In this document: positions 57,356 to 64,000 of the stretch, piece after piece
How the letters are laid out: every line of letters begins with the position of its first letter
Position numbering within the stretch: position 1 is the stretch's first letter
NCBI RefSeq assembly: GCF_963662255.1
Contig: NC_085055.1
Span: 14,866,704-14,930,703, forward strand
DNA: 64,000 nt
Origin: Cinclus cinclus
Taxonomy: Eukaryota > Chordata > Aves > Passeriformes > Cinclidae
Reading direction: 5' to 3'
Notes under the pieces: model-generated
What the model was told of the DNA's origin: nothing
The model's input: only the letters and a program-made list of their open reading frames with translations
Database searches by the model: none
Translations under genes and position numbers: made by a program

Positions 57356-58948
57356 GTACCGCTTCCCCCCCCGTCCCCGCACAGGTACCGCTTCCCCCCC
57401 CCGTCCCCGCACAGGTACCGCTTCCCCCCCCCCGTCCCCGCACAGGTACCGCTTCCCCCCCCCCGTCCCCGCACAGGTACCGCTTCCCCCCCCCCGTCCC
57501 CGCACAGGTACCGCTTCCCCCCCCCCGTCCCCGCACAGGTACCGCTTCCCCCCCCCCGTCCCCGCACAGGTACCGCTTCCCCCCCCCCCGTCCCCGCACA
57601 GGTACCGCTTCCCCCCCCCCGTCCCCGCACAGGTACCGCTTCCCCCCCCCCGTCCCCGCACAGGTACCGCTTCCCCCCCCCCGTCCCCGCACAGGTACCG
57701 CTTCCCCCCCCCCGTCCCCGCACAGGTACCGCTTCCCCCCCCCCGTCCCCGCACAGGTACCGCTTCCCCCCCCCCGTCCCCGCACAGGTACCGCTTCCCC
57801 CCCCCCGTCCCCGCACAGGTACCGCTTCCCCCCCCCCGTCCCCGCACAGGTACCGCTTCCCCCCCCCCCGTCCCCGCACAGGTACCGCGCTCCCCTGCAC
57901 ACGTCCCGCCCCCCACTGTGCTCGCACAGGTCCCGCTGTCCCCGCACCGGTCCCGCGCCTCCTCCCCTCCCTTGGTCTCCCGCAGTCGCGTTCCCACCGT
58001 GCCTCCGTGGGGTGCGCGGGTGTTTCAGTACCCGTGACTGCATCAAGGCAGGAGCATTTCCCACGGAGCCCGGGGGCCTGCGAGAGCAGCCCGGTTCTGG
58101 GTAATCTGTAGTCTCTAACCTCTCTAACATAACGGTGTAATACGGTGAGGCATCCTTAGCCTAAAGCTCGGCGGGGCGTTTGCTCACCCTCCTGTGCTCA
58201 GCAGTAGCAGTGGTTCCACACAGATTTTCCAGGACTCCTCGCAGAGAGGAATTTTCCAGGGTGTCCGTGCAGTGTGTCCGAGCTGGCACCAGCACCTGAG
58301 CTCACCTGAGCTGAGCCCTGAGCACAGCTGGGCCACAGGGCTCAGCACCAGGAGCGGCCCTCAGTATGGGGTGGGTTGTGCTACTGAGGTACAAAAAAGT
58401 ACTGGAGACTTCCTTGATTAAAACAAATAAATCCAAAGCATAGAAAGGAAGGAGAAGTAATTTTTATAACAGTCCTATTTTAATTATTATTATTATTATA
58501 TGTACTATAAAAAGTAATTACTAATGACTTTTTAATTTTTTTTTCCATTAAAATAGCAATTTGCAATGATATATCACATGGGCACACCACTGCTCTTAGA
58601 AACTAAAAAAGGAGGGAGTGGTATCAGTCTGTGCCTACCCAGAATTAAGGCCCATGTAGTTAATTTTTTCTACACCTAAGTTCACACATTAAATTGCACA
58701 ATCTATGTCCATGGTGATTTTATGTAAATAATTAAATATGTTTCATTTTAGCAATAGTTTTAAGCATTTAAGATGTTAAGACAGTTTGCACCTCTTATAC
58801 AAAGAATAAATTAAATATAATTTTTTTTGTTATTCTCAGGCCTACATTTACATGTGGAGGAGTTGTATCTGGAGAGTCAGGGTTTATTGGGAGTGAAGGA
58901 TTTCCTGGCGTCTACCCACCAAACAGCAAATGTACTTGGAAAATCACA
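57276..58948 (+). CDS. PCOLCE2: Procollagen C-endopeptidase enhancer 2, 5' part (2 coding exons, rest outside window)
   Basis: PCOLCE2 is a secreted glycoprotein that binds procollagen C-propeptides through two CUB domains and stimulates BMP1-type proteinases. Its NTR domain lies at the C-terminus. Exon 1 (57276-57355) encodes a signal peptide; exon 2 (58840-58948) encodes the start of CUB1. The splice joins AG to G, giving Arg27, so the mature protein begins around [11 protein letters not shown], close to human SPERPVFTCGG. Together they make 63 codons of about 415. The third exon was not found before 64000. The exon 1 donor is also the first unit of an 18-fold tandem repeat. Transcription points away from PAQR9, on the same strand, in human-like gene order. 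Confidence 0.93.
57343..57888 (+). repeat. PCOLCE2: 31-bp minisatellite carrying 18 copies of the PCOLCE2 exon 1 splice donor
   Basis: Each unit reads CGTCCCCGCACAGGTACCG, then CTT and a run of C. The AG/GT junctions fall at GT positions 57356, 57385, 57415, 57446, 57477, 57508, 57539, 57570, 57602, 57633, 57664, 57695, 57726, 57757, 57788, 57819, 57850 and 57882. Spacing is 29, 30, then mostly 31, with two of 32; differences come from C-run length. Decayed units (CGCACAGGTCCCG near 57924, CGCACCGGTCCCG near 57943) follow. The first unit overlaps the true end of exon 1, so the repeat grew from the exon-intron boundary itself. Confidence 0.97.
58111..58839 (+). other. PCOLCE2: Distal part of PCOLCE2 intron 1
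   Basis: Ordinary sequence between the minisatellite/CpG region and exon 2, with an ATT-type run near 58484-58500. Intron 1 in total spans 57356-58839. Confidence 0.8.
58840..58948 (+). CDS. PCOLCE2: PCOLCE2 exon 2 (start of CUB1)
   Basis: A 109-nt exon, phase 2 to 0, encoding [20 protein letters not shown] and then [16 protein letters not shown]. Cys32 and Cys58 are the first CUB disulfide pair, with the usual spacing of 26. The acceptor is TATTCTCAG and the donor ACA/GTAAGA. Very strong match to PCOLCE2. Confidence 0.97.
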
Positions 58949-61900
58949 GTAAGAATTTTTAATACCACAAAATCAATGCTGAAGACAATGAACTGCTATT
59001 TGTTGTTAAACTGTGTTTTACATGGGGTAACGTGTGCAATAATGAACGCAGTAACTCAAAGTAGCTCAACTATGTGGAGCTTTTTAGGGTTGATGTAATA
59101 TGATAATAGCAGCTGAAACAGAACTGGCCTTGCCTCATGTCAGAAGCAAATTTTCATTGACTTCCCTGATGCACCTCTAACTGTTTTAAATTAACCCACT
59201 TACAAGCAAACATCTCCCCTTCTGTCACTGTGGAAAGTAATAATGAGTTTTATCACAGAAAAGATTCGAGGTGGCGATTATGAAAAGTAAAATTCCTTGG
59301 CAAGAAGACATATAAAAAGTTTCACTCAAACCCAAAAAATTCAGGCAGGTTTGCTTGAAGTGTGGTGCTAGGAGTATTCTGCCAGCTAGGACATCTGGAG
59401 TCTGTCATGCAGCAGGCTGACAGCACTAGGGAAGTGTTGTTATGTTTATAAATGACTACGTGAAATAGAACCATGTGGTACAATTGATATTTTGATACTG
59501 AAATGAGACTGCAGGGCAGAGATAGCATATTAATGGACAACAGATTCCATGAAACAACTAGCACTAAATACTCCTGTTCTGGATGTCCTTATTGCACAGT
59601 CTCAGAGAAAGGGATGTGAGTGAATGATTACTTTTCCTCACATCTGCACAAATTAAACCCTCTGAAACTGCCCACCAAATTTCCTCTCTTTTTTAGGCAC
59701 AGTTCACCAAGAACTCTTCTGACATTTGGGCCTACAGAAAAAATAAGAAGGCATAAAAAATAAGTTAGTCTGTCTGTTGACAGGATCACTAAAGACAACT
59801 TCAGTTGAAAGACAGCATCACAGGCTAGGTGTTGGCAGGAGAATAGGATGTCACAGGGTAATTGTTTCCTGCTACTATAGAGATGCTGATGCAAAGCAGG
59901 AGGCATTGATCTGTTTACAATGTTCAGTTTAAAACAACTCTCGTACCAAATGAATGATGTGATTTGAATTGTTTTATCGGAAAGATCCCAGTGAAGCTGC
60001 AGAGTTGCTTTCTGCACCTTTCTGTTGCGTTTTTACTGGGACATAGTTAGAGGTTACCTTTGATCCATGTCTGACCTCGTCCAGAAGAGGATGTGAAACA
60101 TGGTGTATGCCCAGAAACTTCCTTCCTTGCTGTTGAGGGGCTGAGGTGACAGCAATCAGCATGGCCCACCTTGCAATCTGAAGAGCAGATGAAAATTGCA
60201 TTTGGAATCATATGCACTTACCTTAAATAAAAGGGAAAACATACAAAGTTAGTTTAACAGTACAACTCAGTATTAGATGTTAAAAAGTTCAAAACTGAAT
60301 CTGGAGGGAAATAACAACTTTGCTTCTAAAAGCATGAAGATTTTACCATTTAAAAACTTGAATAACAAATGGAGACAGCATTAAAGCAGCAACTACTGAA
60401 TCATGCCATGTATCTGCCCTTCATATATGGGGGGTAGAGTGAGAAGGGAACAAATTATTGTACTTAGGAAGTCCATACAGAGTGGTTTCATTGCAGACTT
60501 TATGTGGCTGTTAGTATAAAGATACCAGCATCCAGGTGAGCCTGGAAATGGTAAGAAGCATTACTACAAAGCTGTAGCAGAGCTGTGTCTGCACTTGAGC
60601 TTTCTTGACAATGGGAGGAACTCAATGGCTTCTGTCCTTTCATGATCACCCTGACTCCCAGTTTTCTGCTGTGCTGCCATTTCACTGCCTCCTGCTTGTC
60701 CTCTGTGGTTTGCCCAAAGCCAGAGAAGGGCTGCACAACTGGAGTAGTTCAGGCTTGCTTGTGCCCTCACCCCATTTAACCCCTTTTTATTAAACAGTAA
60801 TGTTCACTAAGCCAATCTGATTTCTTTTGCCCCATCAACTATACAATGCTCTGTGTCTTTTGGATGTGTAGGAAGGATGCAGGGAAGGCAAGGACTAATA
60901 AACTTGCAAGACTAAGCCTTTACTCGCTCGAAAAAGACCATGGTTTACTGAACTGTGGCAAAGTCGTACACTCGGGGGTCTGGTTAGTCTGAATTTAAAC
61001 AACAAAATCCTTTCACCAAATACTGCTGAGGCTCAGAATAGCTTGCAATAGCACCCAAGTAGGAAAGCCAGTTACACTGCCATGAAGAAATATTCTGTAG
61101 TTACTGATAGTCTTCCTCATTTAGCATCTAGTCTTAGAAAGTGACTAAGACATTTGCCTGTCCGTTTTAGCCAAAGGCTGTGAACACCTTTCTGAAAACG
61201 CTCTGCTAATACAGGATCTGACAAGTCTGCAAGACTGAAAGAGACGTTGATTCACTTTGTGTTTGGGTCATGAGAAGCATGAAGCTCTTGTTTTCTCAAC
61301 TACAGGATCTCATCATCTGCACAAGAAATGCAAAGAGAGGTAGAATGAGAGCTAATTTTTCTTTAGAGGAAAAATAAGTTTAGGAAACATTATAGGTAAT
61401 ACAGATAAAGCAGTGTAGCATTCAGATATCATCTGAAGTATTTCCAACTAGTTTGCTAAAGCTGGAAGAGTCTCTCTAATTCAGTGATAGTTCTGTTATT
61501 TCAAGAGACTGGGACTTTTTCATCGGGCTAAAGAAAACAGCTTCTCTATTCTAAGAGCTCTAAGAAGTGTTCAGCACATGCTTGTGGTTCTATTACAACC
61601 TTGGCAGACTACCCAGCAGCTTTTCACTGGCTTTGCTAAGAACTCATTTGTGCAGCTACTTCCTTTCCTATAGTAATGTATATAGCTTTATCTAAAATAT
61701 GTCATACACACTTACTTTTAATACTCTGTAATCCTTCTTGGCCATCACCTCACATAAATGTGTCACATAGTCTGAGAATCTGGACTGCTGTCCTGTGTTT
61801 TTCTGGCAGACTGCTTAGTTCCCATAAAACTCCAACAACATTATGTGCAACAATAATACTGAAAACTGTCAGGGTTACATAAGGTTGTTTTTAAACGTTC

Positions 61901-64000
61901 AGGAGCTGCGTTCCAGCAGGTTTGCTGACAATAAGCAAAGTTTGAAAAATTTTACTTAATGGGGCAGTTGGGAATCTGCCCTGAGGGAGCAGAATATTTT
62001 AAGAAATTTTTTTCTATGTTTTAAGCTTTCATTTTCCTATGGTATTGTAAAACTGCCCTTCCAGTAGAAAACAGGTCTTTACACATTGGTTGTATTGCTG
62101 GAAAACAGAGATGAACAGAATCTAGTACCCTTGTCAGGAAGAGCAAGCTAATACAAATTTTAAAATTGGAGATGGAGATAGAGAACAAGCAACTAGGCAG
62201 AAATCATGGTTCTTCCCAGGGTTCTCCAAATAGCTTCCACATTCATTCTCAGTAGAGAGAAATAATACACTCAGTTTGCAGGTAGCTCATGTATTTTTCA
62301 ACTCTACCTGGAACTGCTATAGCAAAACATACAATCAGCATTTTTTTATTAAACATATATCAAAATATATACAACCCAATACAGGTTTAAAAGTTAGGCA
62401 AAATATATTTATGAAAGTTGGCATTTAAGGGGTTTCCTGTCCCAGAAAGATTATTTTCAAAGTAAATAGTCTAAACCATGTAATTTTGATGAAGAGGGTT
62501 TTGTATTCAGTCAGAACAATTACAGAAAAACAGCTTCACTAATTTAAAGATAACTGAACTTTGATTAACATTATATGAAATATCTGCAATGAACGATAAC
62601 CAAAAACAATCTCAATACCTTATTTTGAGGTGTGTTGTATATATAGAATAATCATGCCCTTTTGAAGAGGTTAGTAATCTACACAGATGATTTTAGGGAA
62701 TTATGATCTACAAAAATTCCCTCTACAAATTTCTTTAGCCTCTCATAGGAGTAAGGCATCCTTTACATTAGTTTAGCATCATAATTTTTGAACCTAAAGA
62801 AGTTCATAGAGTTAAAATGAAGGGAAGCTGAGAGTGAGTGTGGGTCAGTTGCCCTTTTTGTGACAAGAGGCAGAGGATGAGGTGACTCTGTTGTTGAAAG
62901 ATACCAGCTGGATGGATAAAACAAAAATGAGGCACACCCTGCAGAGGAAGCATCACATCATTCTTCCTTTGACTCCTCTCTTTTTTTTCCCTTTTCTTTT
63001 AAGAGCTGAATTCCTTCCAGTTCTTCCTCTGAGGTATCTCATCTTCTTACTGCATCAGGCTCAGATGTGGCTCAAAGTAAACAATACTGAGTCATGCTGG
63101 CCTTCGCTTGCTCCCCCATGTTTCTCATGGAACAATATTTTAAATGTCCTGGGATAATCATTGACAGATTTTAGCATGTTAGATCTCAACATTTAAAGAT
63201 GCGAAATGGTAGAAATCAAAGAAAAGTACAGATTTGAAAGATGCCTGTATTTAGCACAAGATTTCTTGGGAGTAGCTGCAAACTGAAACAGCTGCTGCCA
63301 GAATGTGGAACCACCATCCCCTGCACTTCTGATTGTCATCCACTCAGACCACAAAATTTTAAAGGATTTAACATACTGGAACAAATGGGCCATTTTTGTA
63401 AATGACAAATATTTTAATAAGCAAGTATATTTAAAAAAATAAAATAGCAGTAAGTAGTGACTGTAATTAAGGGCCTGCCACATTTCTGTAAATTACTTAC
63501 CTCCCCAAATTCAGATAAACTAGAGCAAGGATTGTTCAGACAACTAAAACCTGCAGCAGGCTTCTTGTTAAATGGTCATGACCATGTGGCTGAGTTTTTC
63601 CTACACCGTTTTTTACAGACTGTCATGAAACAGAAGTCAGTACATCTATGGGGAACATTCTTGACCAAGTTCAAATAGACTAAACTGACAGAAGCAGAGC
63701 TTAAAAGCTACAATGAAATCTAATTAGAAAGTGTAATGCTGTACAGTATAGTATAGCATAGCCAGGGCTGGAGAGAGAAGAAGGAAACACAACACTTCAC
63801 AGAATGACTGATATAATGAACCAGAAAACCTAAGACCTGAGTGAATGGTTAGCTGCAGTTTGGGGTTGGGGAGCTTTGCCAGTGTCCTGTCCGTCTTGAG
63901 CAGGGGTCAGTTCCACATCCTGTTCCCCTCTGTCCCCGTGGGGCAGCACAAGAGAGTGGAATGTCCAGGGGCAGGAGTGAGTGCCTTGGGGCTGGTGGGA
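58949..64000 (+). other. PCOLCE2: PCOLCE2 intron 2 (partial)
   Basis: More than 5 kb of AT-rich intron with no recognised exon. I looked for the next CUB1 exon (expected to start near VPEGK and continue to DFVDVYNG) and did not find it. No transposon family recognised. Confidence 0.75.

Larger units (their letters stand above)
56930..58110. promoter_or_regulatory. PCOLCE2: CpG-island promoter region of PCOLCE2
   Basis: A sharp shift from AT-rich DNA to CpG-dense sequence at about 56930, with GC-box-like GGGGCGGGG runs (for example near 57064) upstream of the PCOLCE2 start codon. The transcription start is probably between 56950 and 57250. Boundaries are estimates. Confidence 0.75.

Noticed and set aside
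56836..57927. Minus-strand frame of 363 codons with CAGTGGG / RYLCGDGG repeats opposite PCOLCE2 exon 1
   Set aside because: A translation of the 31-bp minisatellite, which is open in several frames on both strands because of its composition. No independent evidence of a gene.
57106..58104. Plus-strand frame of 332 codons across the same array
   Set aside because: A Pro-rich readthrough of the minisatellite in a frame different from the PCOLCE2 signal peptide.
58949..64000. A third PCOLCE2 exon within the window
   Set aside because: No segment encoding the next part of CUB1 could be found by reading the plus strand, so intron 2 is taken to run off the right edge.

Overview
The window is nuclear DNA from a bird. 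Three lines of evidence support this: vertebrate genes with GT-AG introns and CpG-island promoters, a CR1 LINE 3' end with the typical avian ATTCTATGAT tail, and a probable ERV-type LTR fragment that resembles a passerine family known to me from memory. The gene order U2SURP (minus) - PAQR9 (plus) - PCOLCE2 (plus) is that of human 3q23, so this is a conserved vertebrate synteny block.

Layout. 1-20356: the 5' part of U2SURP on the minus strand. Twelve coding exons are reconstructed, from the start codon in a CpG island down to the start of the SURP module; the rest lies beyond the left edge. 20357-27840: intergenic, with a second small CpG island (about 21030-21640) carrying a strong CTCF-like site. 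27840-29800: CpG island containing the intronless PAQR9 gene. 29794 to about 36060: probable long PAQR9 3' UTR with several AATAAA signals and an ancient MIR/core-SINE copy. 36060-56830: intergenic, mostly unremarkable, with a poly-A tract, a G-rich hexamer array in an isolated CpG island (about 40950-41300), AC/TA and pentanucleotide microsatellites, and a CR1 fragment. 56930-64000: the first two coding exons of PCOLCE2 and parts of its introns 1 and 2; the gene continues past the right edge.

The three genes are not functionally linked. U2SURP is a nuclear spliceosomal protein, PAQR9 a seven-helix membrane protein, and PCOLCE2 a secreted enhancer of procollagen processing.

The most unusual structure is a minisatellite at the exon 1/intron 1 boundary of PCOLCE2. 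Its roughly 31-bp unit contains the last bases of exon 1 plus the 5' splice site, so 18 near-identical AG/GTACCG donors stand in a row. Each unit also has a C run of about 8 to 10, giving a long G-quadruplex-prone minus strand. No new multi-gene system was found.
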